Assembly (NCBI GenBank): GCA_944363565.1
Contig: CALVUI010000001.1
Span: 273,676 to 337,675 of the forward strand
Direction of reading: 5' to 3'
DNA: 64,000 bases
From: an uncultured Bacilli bacterium
GTDB taxonomy: Bacteria; Bacillota_I; Bacilli_A; RFN20; CAG-826
Position numbers and translations under genes: made by a program. A model generated the notes under the pieces. It made no database searches, was not told where the DNA came from, and worked only from the letters and a program-made list of their open reading frames with translations. Positions 45,329-54,215 of the stretch are shown here, one piece after another (position 1 is the stretch's first letter; each line of letters starts with the position of its first letter).

Positions 45329-45658
45329 TTAGGCCGGACGATAGGCGATCAACTGCTCCAGACACATCTCGCCTCTGGTCCCCTCCAAAAAGAGATGAAC
45401 CATGACTTCCCCGCTGTCAACGATGGTCCAGCCGGTGCTAGGGGTGCCTTCCTTGGCCCTGACCTCTTCCCCGTTCTTTTCGAGCTCTTCTTCGAGGGCT
45501 TCGGCGTAGGCTCCGAGGGCCCTTTCGTTGGGCGCGGTGGCGATGACGTAATACTCGCTGAAGGGCGTCAAATCGGCGACCGGGTAGATTTCGACTTCCT
45601 CGGCCTTGTGGTCCAAAAGAACCTTTTTGATGAATTCGGCTTTTTCCTTGCTTTCCAT
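45329..45658 (-). CDS. rsfS: Ribosomal silencing factor RsfS
   Basis: 109 residues. The family pattern is seen in KVLLDHKAEEVEIYPVADLT, FSEYYVIATAPNERALGAYA, GWTIVDSGEVMVHLF and RGEMCLEQLI. RsfS binds uL14 on the 50S subunit and blocks subunit joining in starvation. AAAGGA lies 7 nt before this ATG, so the start at 45658 is chosen over upstream in-frame ATGs that fall in or next to the yqeK part. It is the last gene of a seven-gene operon. Confidence 0.93.
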   Translation of the reverse strand: MESKEKAEFIKKVLLDHKAEEVEIYPVADLTPFSEYYVIATAPNERALGAYAEALEEELEKNGEEVRAKEGTPSTGWTIVDSGEVMVHLFLEGTRGEMCLEQLIAYRPA

Positions 45659-45669
45659 AATTTTTCCTT

Positions 45670-46755
45670 TCATAGATATCTTTTGTAACAACTCTCGCTA
45701 TAGGGATCGGCGATCGTATATCCCTTGACTTCGAGGAAGGCCTTGTTTTCCCTTAGGACATAACGGAACCCATCTTCGAGGTCTTGATGGCAACTTTCAA
45801 TCATCTTGCTTGAGTCGTAACCTCTCCCCGGCTCGGTCTTGTCGGCGGCGTATATGGCTTTGGCGATTTGATCCATGTCACCGCTCCCGGTGCAATGGGA
45901 AGCAATGGCCTTGATGGAGCTTTCTGGGGCTTTCGGGAAGAGTTCCTTGGCAAGAACTGCCCCGGCGTATTGGTGGTAGGCCCATTTTGGCAAGCCCTCG
46001 AGGCTATCGTACCTCTTGGCCAGTTCCGTCTGTCTTTCGATCGGCAGGTCCTTGGCCAGATCATGGAGGATGCCGGCGATGTAGGCCTCCCCTTCCTTTT
46101 GGCTGCCCGATTGGAAGAAACTCGCGGCCAGCTCGGCGACCCTAAGGCTATGGAGGTAACGGTGTTCCCCTAAATATACCCGGATCGTCTTGCAGTAATA
46201 CATCTCGCGTTTCCCGATGTAGGCCCGGGCTTCCAAGTAAGGATGGGCGATCTCCAATTCCCTGATCGCCGTCGAGGAACTGGGACCCGGGCTTTCGCCC
46301 TTGATGGCCTTGATCCCGAAGTCATCGAGGATCTCAGGGTCGATTTCCACTCCTTCGCGCGGGAGATAAAGGAACTTGGCGAGTTTAGGCAATTCTTCGG
46401 CTTTCTTCCATCGCGGGAAGGTCAGGACCGAGTCGCCCCCGAGAAGAAAAAAGACCTCCGCTTCCGGATGCTTATCCTTGAAGTCTCTTAGGAAATCGTA
46501 GGTATAGTCCGGGAACTTCGGGTTTAGGAAGAGAAAACGATCGATTTCGTAGGGAAAGTCGGCATGTTTGCTCAGGACTTCCTCCAACAAGCCGAGGCGG
46601 TCTTTCCCCTTGCTCTCCGGATGCTTCCATCTGGCCGAACGGGACGGCAGGAAGGTGACAACTTGGCCACCCAAAAACTTCGACGCGCTTCTAGCGAGCG
46701 AAAGATGGCCGTCATGGACGGGGTCGAAGCTACCGCCGTAGAAAAGGACTTTCAT
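45670..46755 (-). CDS. nadD: Fused nicotinate-nucleotide adenylyltransferase NadD and HD hydrolase YqeK
   Basis: 361 residues in two domains. Residues 1-190 are NadD: LFYGGSFDPVHDGHLSLA (nucleotidyl-transfer GxFDPxHxGH), FLLGGDSVLTFPRW and SSSTAIRE (ISSTxIR-like). Residues about 195-361 are YqeK: EHRYLHSLRVAELAASF, AGILHDLAKDLP (HD), WAYHQYAGAVLAKE and ASHCTGSGDM, matching the HD-domain Ap4A hydrolase. In most Bacillota these are separate adjacent genes; here they form one polypeptide. NadD makes nicotinate adenine dinucleotide for NAD synthesis. The start overlaps the yhbY stop (TGATG). Confidence 0.92.
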   Translation of the reverse strand: MKVLFYGGSFDPVHDGHLSLARSASKFLGGQVVTFLPSRSARWKHPESKGKDRLGLLEEVLSKHADFPYEIDRFLFLNPKFPDYTYDFLRDFKDKHPEAEVFFLLGGDSVLTFPRWKKAEELPKLAKFLYLPREGVEIDPEILDDFGIKAIKGESPGPSSSTAIRELEIAHPYLEARAYIGKREMYYCKTIRVYLGEHRYLHSLRVAELAASFFQSGSQKEGEAYIAGILHDLAKDLPIERQTELAKRYDSLEGLPKWAYHQYAGAVLAKELFPKAPESSIKAIASHCTGSGDMDQIAKAIYAADKTEPGRGYDSSKMIESCHQDLEDGFRYVLRENKAFLEVKGYTIADPYSESCYKRYL

Positions 46756-47051
46756 CAAAGGACGTGTTTTTTGGCCTTCGGGTTTTCCTTGTAGTAGAGG
46801 GCGCTTTTGCCACGGATCTCGATGAGTTCGGAGGCGGTTTCCTTTTGGAGCTGCTCCGCCATGGTCTTGATTTCCTCGCGGTCGAGGTCGCCGACGAAGC
46901 GGATCTTGGCTAGTTCCTTGGCCGTCAGGGCCTTGCTCAAAACATCGGCGTGGTTCTTGTTGATGGCTTCCTTGCCAACCCTCAAGCAGATCGGGAAATC
47001 GGGATTTTGGCCGAGGGCCTTGAGGCGTTTGGCCTCGATGTTGCTAAGCAT
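46755..47051 (-). CDS. yhbY: YhbY-type (CRM domain) RNA-binding protein
   Basis: 98 residues: LSNIEAKRLKALGQ, LRVGKEAINKNHADVLSKAL, TAKELAKIRFVGD and ASELIEIRGKSALYYKENP match the single-CRM-domain YhbY/YqeI family that associates with pre-50S particles. It overlaps yqeH and nadD by a base each (TGATG on both sides). Confidence 0.92.
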   Translation of the reverse strand: MLSNIEAKRLKALGQNPDFPICLRVGKEAINKNHADVLSKALTAKELAKIRFVGDLDREEIKTMAEQLQKETASELIEIRGKSALYYKENPKAKKHVL

Positions 47052-48205
47052 CAGAGTACCTTGGCCCTCGAGGCGTAGACCCCGACCCCGTGGGGGACGT
47101 AGATATTGAAGGACTGGCCTTCGCCTTCGAAGGAGATCCAGCCCAGCCCCGCGATCCCGATGTCGCGGCGGCCTTCTTCCTCGACCTTGACGGCGTAGAC
47201 GTCGAAGTCCTTGAGGTCGTTGAGGATCTTCGAGGAAGGCGTGAGGGCTTTGCGGCTCAGCCCTTCGACGAATTCCTTGTCGATGATCCGGGTCCCCGGG
47301 ACCCGTTTGGGCTTCAGGGAATCGGCGAAATAGAGGGCGTATTCCTGTTTGCCCTTCTTGTTGGAATCGAGGAGGTCGATGCGGGCCAAGCCCCCGAGGA
47401 AGAGGGAATCGCCCGGGGCCAAGGCTTCTTTTCTCGCCACCAGGGCCTTTTCAGGATAGATCTTGAAGGCGGTTTCGGCTTCGACCTTCGAGGGAACGCC
47501 GTTGGAAATCGGGGTCCCCGGGGTATCGTAGATCGAGGTCGAACGGTCGAGGGGGATCTCAAGCAACCTCAAAGAGGTCCCGGGATAGATCTTGGTAACG
47601 ATGTTCCGGCCGGTGTTGTTGGTGTAGTGCCTGAGGAAGGTCTGGAGGAAGATCGTCTTCCCCGCCTTTTGGGCCCCGATGACGTAGACGTCGTGGGCGC
47701 GCCGCTTTTCCTCGATGATCCGATGCCAATCCTCGTCCAAGGAGAGGGCTCCCGAGAGAGAGGTGAGGATGACGTCCTCCTTCTTGACCCGGAGGCGGGC
47801 GGCACGGAAGCGATGGGCCACGTATTCCTTGAGATCCCCGTCCTTGACCCCTTGGGGCATGAGGTCGCGCTTGTTGGCGATGATCAGAAGCGGCGAGTTC
47901 TTGATGATCTCGTTTACTTCGTGGATGAAGGAGCATTCGAACGAGAAGAGGTCGACGACGATGACGATGAGGGCATCGGAAGCGGCGGCGTCTTCAAGCA
48001 TCGTTAAGAAACCCTTGCTGGCCACCAGGGGCTGGGGGTTTTGGTTGAATCTCTCCTCGTTGTAGCACTTGTCGCAGAACAAGATGGTCTCGAGGTTGTT
48101 GGAGGCTAAGAGACTCGGCTTGATGTAGCCTTCCTTGTCCTTGTCGTTAGCCTGCAGGATGGCGCCGCAGCTATAGCAGCGCCGGACGATGTTAAGGATA
48201 CTCAT
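47051..48205 (-). CDS. yqeH: Circularly permuted GTPase YqeH
   Basis: 384 residues. An N-terminal zinc finger (RCYSCGA ... FCDKCYNEERF) precedes a permuted G domain with G4 IIANKRDLMPQ before G1 VIGAQKAGKTIFLQ, then G3 YDTPGTP. YqeH is needed for 30S assembly and links to chromosome replication in Bacillota. The first glycine-rich loop reads GAQKAGKT rather than the common GxxNxGKS. GGAGGAACCT precedes the ATG at 48205. It overlaps yqeG by 4 nt. Confidence 0.93.
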   Translation of the reverse strand: MSILNIVRRCYSCGAILQANDKDKEGYIKPSLLASNNLETILFCDKCYNEERFNQNPQPLVASKGFLTMLEDAAASDALIVIVVDLFSFECSFIHEVNEIIKNSPLLIIANKRDLMPQGVKDGDLKEYVAHRFRAARLRVKKEDVILTSLSGALSLDEDWHRIIEEKRRAHDVYVIGAQKAGKTIFLQTFLRHYTNNTGRNIVTKIYPGTSLRLLEIPLDRSTSIYDTPGTPISNGVPSKVEAETAFKIYPEKALVARKEALAPGDSLFLGGLARIDLLDSNKKGKQEYALYFADSLKPKRVPGTRIIDKEFVEGLSRKALTPSSKILNDLKDFDVYAVKVEEEGRRDIGIAGLGWISFEGEGQSFNIYVPHGVGVYASRAKVL

Positions 48206-48729
48206 AGGTTCCTCCAATCCGGGGAAAGACCCCTTGATGATATGATTTTCCTATATTTGGCGTCCAATAGGCCATTGATTTTTGTCAGCAAAGGGCGTTT
48301 TTCACTCAGATGCTCGACCAAGATGGTAAATAGGCCGGCCTTGTTGCCGCTTTTGACATCGGTCGCGCATTGGTCGCCGATGAGGACGCAACGCTCGGGC
48401 GCCAGGCCCTTTTTCCTAAGGAAACGTTTGAGGAAAAAGGACAGGGGCTTGAAGAGGGCGTGGCAGCTTTCGACACCCAAGGCCTTGGAAAAGGCCTTGA
48501 CCCTTTTCCCGGTGTTATTGGAAGCGATGTAGAAGGCGATCCCTTCCTTCTTGAGGGCGGCCACGTAGTCGAGACACTCTTGGCTAGGAAGGCCCTCGTC
48601 ATAGGTCGCCAAAGTATTGTCGAGGTCGCTCAGGACCGCGACGATGCCGCGGCTGGCGAAGAAAGAAGGCGGGATCTCGTAGATCCTTTGGGCCCGGCAA
48701 TCGGGGACGTAGGACTTCTTCTTTTTCAT
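48202..48729 (-). CDS. yqeG: HAD-family phosphatase YqeG
   Basis: 175 residues. HAD motif I is VLSDLDNTLATYD, motif II is YIASNNTGKRV, and motif IV is VLIGDQCATDVKSGNKAG. It belongs to the IIIA phosphatase subclass (YqeG/GEP4), acting on phosphatidylglycerophosphate or unknown phosphates. Its position just before yqeH is the standard Bacillota order. It overlaps parC by 4 nt (ATGA) and may be translated by coupling. Confidence 0.9.
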   Translation of the reverse strand: MKKKKSYVPDCRAQRIYEIPPSFFASRGIVAVLSDLDNTLATYDEGLPSQECLDYVAALKKEGIAFYIASNNTGKRVKAFSKALGVESCHALFKPLSFFLKRFLRKKGLAPERCVLIGDQCATDVKSGNKAGLFTILVEHLSEKRPLLTKINGLLDAKYRKIISSRGLSPDWRNL

Positions 48730-51344
48730 TCGTCGAAGAGGCTGATCTGCTCGAAGTCCTCGTCGCTTCTTTCTTCCCCCGGCTCCTCATAGACGGTCGA
48801 GGGCCTTTCCTTTTGGGGAAGGGGGACGCTTTCCATGTTGGGGTCAAGGGCCTTGTTCAAGAGGGGATAGTAGGCCTCGACCGGGTCCTTCCGCAAGAAC
48901 CCGTCGGGCCGCTTGGCGTACTTCTCGACCGGGGTCAAATAGAAGTCCGGGACCTCGAGGAGGCTGGTCTTGCCGCTATGAAGGAGGGCGGTCAAAGAAA
49001 GCGGGGCTTCGAGGTTTTCCAGATCATAGACGGCCATCAATCTATGGGGCTCATTCTTGAAACAGGGATAAAGGGGTTTGGCCCGGGGCGAGAGGCGCTC
49101 TTGGCTCGGGATCTTCGAGAGGTCGATGACCCGGGTATAGCCAAGGTCGGTGGCCAGTAGGGCCTTGGTCCTCGTCTTTTCGGCGGGCGGGAAGGCCAAG
49201 AGGCAGGAAAGGTCGCGTCCGTTGAAGGAGCCGGCCTTGACCCCGCCGGAACGAAGGCCGGTCAGGGGGACCTGGTTTTCGTTGTAGACTTCGCCATAGC
49301 CATCGACCGAGGTGACCAGGAGGTCGCAGCCCCCGTTGGTGAGGGCGACCGCCACCACCGAGTCTTCGCGGGAGAGCCTAATGGCGTTGATGGCCCTGTT
49401 CCTCCTCGTGACTGGGAAGGCGGACATCGCCACCCGCTTGATGACGGCTTTCTTGGAAAGGATGACGAAATAGAGGTCGTCTCTGAAGACCGGGGTCAGG
49501 AAGGCCACCACCATCTTCTCGCCCGGGGCGATCGAGACCACGGTGTTGAGGTGGCTCCCTTCTTCTAACCATTTCCCTTCCCTGATCTCATTGACGGGAA
49601 TGTAGACGTAGTTCCCTAGACTCGTGAAAGCCAGTAGGTAGTCGGTGGTCTTCCCAACCCCCGTGTAGACGAGGGGGTCGCCTTCCTTGAGGCCGGGCAA
49701 AACCCCGCGCTCACCGCCCGAACCCTTGAAGGACTTGGGGGAAGAGCGCTTGAGGTAGCCGTCGCGGCTAAGGGCCACGTAGCATTCCTCTTCGACGATC
49801 AGCTCACGGGCGTCGACGCTATTGGAAGCCGCGTCCTCATCGTCACAGATCTCGGTCCGGCGATCCGACCCATAGGTCTTGGCGATCCTGCGCAGGTCTT
49901 CGATCAGGTAGTCCCGCATCTTGATGGGATCTTCCAAGAGCCCGTTTAGGATGACTAAAGAGGACTCGAGGTCGGCCTTCTCCTTGAGGAGGGTCTCGAT
50001 GTCGGTATGGGTCAATTTGTAAAGCGGCATCATGACGATTGATTCGCTTTGGGCCTCGGAGAAGCCGAGTTCACGCTGAAGGTTCTCCTTTGCGTTCCCC
50101 TTGTTGTCGCTATGGCGGATGATGCGGATGACCTCGTCGAGGACATCGATGGCCTTCATGAGGCCGAGGACGATGTGGAGGCGCTCTTCGGCTTTCTTCT
50201 TGTCGAAAAGGCAACGCCTTTCCTCGATTTCCCTTCTGAAGGCCAGGTAATGGTCGCAATAACTTACGAGGTCGAGGGTCTTGGGGCGGCCGTCGACGAT
50301 GGCCACCATGTTGGCACTGTAGCTGCCGGCGATCCCGCCCTTGCCGGCCCCTTTGCCGGAAAGGTATTTGAGGATCGTGTCTTTTTTCGCGTCCGGCCTT
50401 AGATCGATGGCGATTCTAAGTCCGCTCTTATCAGTTTCGTCCCGAACTTCTTCGATCCCAGGGACGCTACGGTCGGCCCTCAGCTTATCGATGGCGTAGA
50501 CCATGTCGCTTTTGATGACGCCATAGGGAATCTCGGTGATGACGATCCGCGAGGCGGCACCATTGGTCTCGATGTCGGCCTTGCTCAAAAGATTGAGGTG
50601 GGCATGGCCGGTCCGATAGAGTTCCTCGATGGCCTTCTTGCCGAGGATCTTGCCGCCGGTCGGGAAATCCGGGCCCTTGACGTAATTGAGGAGCGGTTCG
50701 ATGCCGCAGTCGGGATGCTTGAGGCGGTAGATCAAAGCCCCGATGACCTCCCTCAGGTTATGGGGCGGGATATGGGTCGCCATCCCGACCGCGATCCCCT
50801 CGGCCCCGTTGACCAAAAGGTTCGGGAAATGGGCCGGCAGTACAGTCGGTTCCTTGTTCAAATCGTCGAAGGTCAGGGTCATGTCGACCGTGTCCTTGTC
50901 GAGGTCGCGGACCAATTCTTGGCTGAGAGCCGAAAGCCGGGCCTCGGTATAACGGAAGGCGGCGGGCCCGTCCCCGTCCATCGAGCCGTTGTTGCCCTGG
51001 AAGTCGACGAGGCATTCCCTTAGGGCCCAGGGTTGGCTCATGCGGACCAAGGCCTCGTAGATCGAGGAATCGCCATGGGGATGGTATTGGCCCATGACCC
51101 CACCGACGATGTGGGCGCATTTCCGAGTCGGCTTGTCGATGGTATTGCCGGTCTTCTCCATGTAGTAGACGATGCGGCGTTGGACCGGCTTCAAACCGTC
51201 CCGGACATCGGGGATGGCCCGGTCCTGGATGACGTCCTTGGCGTAGACGGCGTAGCGTTCGCCCATGATCTGGTCCAGGACGATGCCCTGGATGTTTTCG
51301 ATGATTTCCTCTTCGAAAACCTTCTTTTTCTTCTTGCTGCTCAT
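48726..51344 (-). CDS. parC: DNA topoisomerase IV subunit A
   Basis: 872 residues. It starts with a basic SSKKKKKVFEEE tail, then the breakage-reunion domain: YAVYAKDVIQDRAIPDVRDGLKPVQ is the conserved opening, and catalytic Tyr lies in AFRYTEARLSALSQ. The C-terminal beta-pinwheel follows (residues about 520-800). The GyrA-box QRRGGKG is not found; KGSGGERGVLPG is in that position, supporting ParC rather than GyrA. It decatenates daughter chromosomes with ParE. Its start overlaps the parE stop (ATGA). Confidence 0.92.
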   Translation of the reverse strand: MSSKKKKKVFEEEIIENIQGIVLDQIMGERYAVYAKDVIQDRAIPDVRDGLKPVQRRIVYYMEKTGNTIDKPTRKCAHIVGGVMGQYHPHGDSSIYEALVRMSQPWALRECLVDFQGNNGSMDGDGPAAFRYTEARLSALSQELVRDLDKDTVDMTLTFDDLNKEPTVLPAHFPNLLVNGAEGIAVGMATHIPPHNLREVIGALIYRLKHPDCGIEPLLNYVKGPDFPTGGKILGKKAIEELYRTGHAHLNLLSKADIETNGAASRIVITEIPYGVIKSDMVYAIDKLRADRSVPGIEEVRDETDKSGLRIAIDLRPDAKKDTILKYLSGKGAGKGGIAGSYSANMVAIVDGRPKTLDLVSYCDHYLAFRREIEERRCLFDKKKAEERLHIVLGLMKAIDVLDEVIRIIRHSDNKGNAKENLQRELGFSEAQSESIVMMPLYKLTHTDIETLLKEKADLESSLVILNGLLEDPIKMRDYLIEDLRRIAKTYGSDRRTEICDDEDAASNSVDARELIVEEECYVALSRDGYLKRSSPKSFKGSGGERGVLPGLKEGDPLVYTGVGKTTDYLLAFTSLGNYVYIPVNEIREGKWLEEGSHLNTVVSIAPGEKMVVAFLTPVFRDDLYFVILSKKAVIKRVAMSAFPVTRRNRAINAIRLSREDSVVAVALTNGGCDLLVTSVDGYGEVYNENQVPLTGLRSGGVKAGSFNGRDLSCLLAFPPAEKTRTKALLATDLGYTRVIDLSKIPSQERLSPRAKPLYPCFKNEPHRLMAVYDLENLEAPLSLTALLHSGKTSLLEVPDFYLTPVEKYAKRPDGFLRKDPVEAYYPLLNKALDPNMESVPLPQKERPSTVYEEPGEERSDEDFEQISLFDE

Positions 51345-53296
51345 CTATCGACCTCGTCCATGAAGGCGTCGCGTTCGTTGAAGACGACGTTCTCTTCGAT
51401 CCATTCCCGGCGCTTCGAGGAATCGTTCCCCATCAAGACCCCGATGCGGCGGTCGCAGACCACCGGATCCTCGATTTTGACCTGAAGCAAGACCCGCGTC
51501 TTCTTGTCCATCGTCGTTTCCGCCAGGTCGTGGGCGTTCATTTCACCTAGACCCTTGTAGCGTTTGATCCCATATCCCTGGCCGATCTTGGCCCGGGCCT
51601 CTTCCAAATCGGCATCGCTCCAGGCGTAGACAAAGACGTTCGGGTTGCTCTTGCGGTAAACGCGATAGAGGGGCGGCTGGGCGATGTAGACCATGCCCCT
51701 GGTGATGAGGGGCTTCATGTATTTATAGAAGAAGGTTAGTAAAAGGGTCTGGATATGGGCCCCGTCGGTATCGGCGTCGGTCATGATGATGATCTTCCCA
51801 TACCTCGCCCCATTGGGATCGAATTTGTCCCCGACCCCGGCCCCGATGGTCTGGATCAAAGTGGCGAATTCGGCATTGCCGAACATCTTCTCGGCCGTGA
51901 CGTTTTCGGTGTTCAAAGGCTTGCCCCGCAGAGGCAAGATGGCCTGGTGGAGACGGTCGCGGCCCGTTTTGGCGGTCCCGCCGGCCGAATCACCCTCGAC
52001 GATGAAGAGTTCGTTGTCGTCGTAGTCCTTGCTCTGGGCCGGGGCCAGCTTGTCGGAAATGATGAGTTCGGGCCCTTTCTTCTTGCCGGCCCGGGCGTTT
52101 TCCTTGGCCCGCCTGGCGGCCGCCCTGGCTTCCCTGGCGGCCTGGCACTTCTTGATGAGGTCGACCGCGAATTCCTTGTGTTCCCTAAGGTAATAAAGGA
52201 AGTTCTGGCTCACGTAGCCACTGGTTAAAGGAAGGGCATCGGGGGTCCCGAGCTTGCCCTTGGTCTGGCCTTCGAACTGGAGCTTTTCCTCGTCCATGAT
52301 CTTAACCGACAAAACGGCGGTCAGGCCTTCCCTGATGTCTTCGCCTTCGAGCTTGTCTTTCTCCTTGATGAGGCCGGCTTCCTGGGCAAAGTCGTTGATG
52401 GCCTTGTTGAGGCCGATCTTGAAGCCGGTTTCGTGGGTGCCGCCGTCGTGGGTCCTGACCGAGTTGGCGTAGCTCAGAATGTTCTCGCCGTAGTCCCCGG
52501 AACACCAGGCCATGGCCAGTTCGATCCCGAGGTCCCCGCTCTTGCCGTCGAAATAGACGATTTCCCCGAGCACGTTCTTGCTCGAGGTCAAGGTTTCGAC
52601 GTATTCCCTTAGGCCGTTTTGGTAATAGAACTCCCGGGTCAAGGCCGGTTTCACCCTTTCGTCCTTGAGGAAGAAGCGGACGCCCTTGAGGAGGAAGGCC
52701 TGTTCTTGGAGGTGGGTCGCCACCGTCTCGAACTTGAAGTCAACCGACTGGAAGATCCTCTTGTCGGGTTTGAAACGGACCGTGGTCCCGTGCTTGCTGG
52801 TCGGCCCGAGGACCTCCAAGGGGGTCTTCAGCTTCCCGCCGTCTTCGAAGGCGATGTGGCGGATCTTGCCTTCCCGGCAGATCGTGATGTCGACCCATTC
52901 GCTGAGGGCATTGGTGACTGTCGCCCCCATGCCGTGGAGACCAGCCGCCGAGGCATAGACCTTATTGGAAAACTTGCCGCCGGCATTGAGGCGGGTATAG
53001 GCCAATTGGACGGCCGGCATTCCGGTTTTCTCGTGGATGTCACAGGGGATGCCGCGGCCCTCGTCGCGGACCTCGACCGAGCCGTCTTTTTCGAGGGTGA
53101 CGTAGATCTTGTCCCCGTAGCCGTTGACGGCCTCGTCGACGGCGTTGTCGACGATTTCCCAAATGAGGTGGTGGAGGCCGCTCAGGTTGGTGGAGCCGAT
53201 GTAGACCCCGGGCCGTTTGCGGATCCCTTCCAGTTCCCCCAAGAGTTCAATATCCTTGCCCGTGTACTGGGCCTCTGCCTTTTCGAAATCCACCAT
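51341..53296 (-). CDS. parE: DNA topoisomerase IV subunit B
   Basis: 651 residues from the ATG at 53296. ATPase motifs are LIWEIVDNAVDEAVNGYG, VRDEGRGIPCD and GLHGMGATVTNALSEW. The TOPRIM domain has LFIVEGDSAGGTAKTGRD and IMTDADTDGAHIQTLLLTFFY, then KRYKGLGEMNAHDLAETTMD. It supplies ATP hydrolysis to topoisomerase IV. The frame is open 17 codons further upstream, but a TATAAT box lies inside that stretch, fixing the start. No ribosome site is present; the leader is about 15 nt and holds a small hairpin. It heads the operon down to rsfS. Confidence 0.93.
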   Translation of the reverse strand: MVDFEKAEAQYTGKDIELLGELEGIRKRPGVYIGSTNLSGLHHLIWEIVDNAVDEAVNGYGDKIYVTLEKDGSVEVRDEGRGIPCDIHEKTGMPAVQLAYTRLNAGGKFSNKVYASAAGLHGMGATVTNALSEWVDITICREGKIRHIAFEDGGKLKTPLEVLGPTSKHGTTVRFKPDKRIFQSVDFKFETVATHLQEQAFLLKGVRFFLKDERVKPALTREFYYQNGLREYVETLTSSKNVLGEIVYFDGKSGDLGIELAMAWCSGDYGENILSYANSVRTHDGGTHETGFKIGLNKAINDFAQEAGLIKEKDKLEGEDIREGLTAVLSVKIMDEEKLQFEGQTKGKLGTPDALPLTSGYVSQNFLYYLREHKEFAVDLIKKCQAAREARAAARRAKENARAGKKKGPELIISDKLAPAQSKDYDDNELFIVEGDSAGGTAKTGRDRLHQAILPLRGKPLNTENVTAEKMFGNAEFATLIQTIGAGVGDKFDPNGARYGKIIIMTDADTDGAHIQTLLLTFFYKYMKPLITRGMVYIAQPPLYRVYRKSNPNVFVYAWSDADLEEARAKIGQGYGIKRYKGLGEMNAHDLAETTMDKKTRVLLQVKIEDPVVCDRRIGVLMGNDSSKRREWIEENVVFNERDAFMDEVDR

Positions 53297-53317
53297 AGTC
53301 GTGCGCTTTATGCGCAA

Positions 53318-53323
53318 ATTATA
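53318..53323 (-). promoter_or_regulatory. -10 box of the parE-rsfS operon
   Basis: Minus-strand TATAAT, 21 nt before the parE ATG. The short leader contains TGCGC and GCGCA (53302-53316), which can pair, and no Shine-Dalgarno site. Confidence 0.6.
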
Positions 53324-53423
53324 GACGAAAGAAGTCAAGAAAGGCACGCTATTATTCCATAATAGTGGGTTCCTTGAAGACGGCCCTTCATCCTAGGGGC
53401 TACCCAAGCCGTAAGGGCTTAAG

Positions 53424-53429
53424 GATAAT
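53424..53429 (+). promoter_or_regulatory. -10-like hexamer of plsY, leaderless arrangement
   Basis: GATAAT ends 6 nt before the ATG at 53436, with GGCCC and no ribosome site between. The parE promoter fires in the opposite direction about 100 bp away. Confidence 0.5.
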
Positions 53430-53435
53430 AGGCCC

Positions 53436-54158
53436 ATGAATGATTTGGGCATGAATTTGTTGTTGGCCTTCGGGGCCATCGTCTTGGGCTATCTATTCGG
53501 GAGCATTCCGATGGGGGTCATCATCGGGAAGGTCTTCTACCACAAGGACCCCCGCGATTACGGCAGCGGCAACTCGGGAGGCACCAATGCCGGGCGGGTT
53601 TTCGGGAAGAAGGCCGGGGCCGCCGTCATCCTCCTTGACATGCTGAAGGTCTTGATTCCCTTCTATGCCTTCTGGGCCATCCTTGCCTTCTCCGGTGTCA
53701 ATGCTGCCTACGACATCTTCGACGATGGGGTTCTCTACCTTTGGATGCTGCCCCTCTTTGGGACCCTCGGCCATTGTTTTCCCTTCTACCTCCGTTTCAA
53801 GGGCGGCAAGGCCGTGGCCTGCTACTTCGGGATCATCGGGGGCACTTCCTATGTCTCCTTGGCCTTCGCGGTCATCAGCTTCCTTTCCTTCCTCAAGGGC
53901 AAGAAGATGGTTTCTTTTGCCTCGGTCTTCGCCGGGGCCCTCAACCTCTTCTTCGTGGTGACGATGGCCATCCTCGACTATAGCCTCTTCGATACCTCGA
54001 TCCTCTTCTTCAATTTCGGGGTGGGAGGCTTGCTTCACTTCGGTTGGGAGATGACCCTTTGCCTCGCCCTCATGTACGTCTTGCTGGTGGTCAGGCACAC
54101 CGCCAACCTCAAGCGAATCAAGGCCGGCAACGAAAACAAGATCTCTTGGCTCAAGTAG
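53436..54158 (+). CDS. plsY: Acyl-phosphate:glycerol-3-phosphate acyltransferase PlsY
   Basis: 240 residues, integral membrane. PlsY motifs are GYLFGSIPMGVIIGKVF, then DPRDYGSGNSGGTNAGRVFGKKAG, and FGTLGHCFPFYLRFKGGKAVA. It adds the first acyl chain to glycerol 3-phosphate for phospholipid synthesis. It is longer than usual (about 200) because of an extended hydrophobic insert around residues 70-100. It stands alone between its own promoter and a terminator. Confidence 0.92.
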   Translation: MNDLGMNLLLAFGAIVLGYLFGSIPMGVIIGKVFYHKDPRDYGSGNSGGTNAGRVFGKKAGAAVILLDMLKVLIPFYAFWAILAFSGVNAAYDIFDDGVLYLWMLPLFGTLGHCFPFYLRFKGGKAVACYFGIIGGTSYVSLAFAVISFLSFLKGKKMVSFASVFAGALNLFFVVTMAILDYSLFDTSILFFNFGVGGLLHFGWEMTLCLALMYVLLVVRHTANLKRIKAGNENKISWLK

Positions 54159-54185
54159 TTTTCTAGTAGTTTTGAAATTCAACTT

Positions 54186-54215
54186 AAACGGCGGTGGAAA
54201 ACTCCGCCGTTTTTG
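54186..54215 (+). terminator. Rho-independent terminator of plsY
   Basis: AAACGGCGG and CCGCCGTTT form a perfect 9-bp stem with a 9-nt loop, followed by a T run. Confidence 0.8.
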
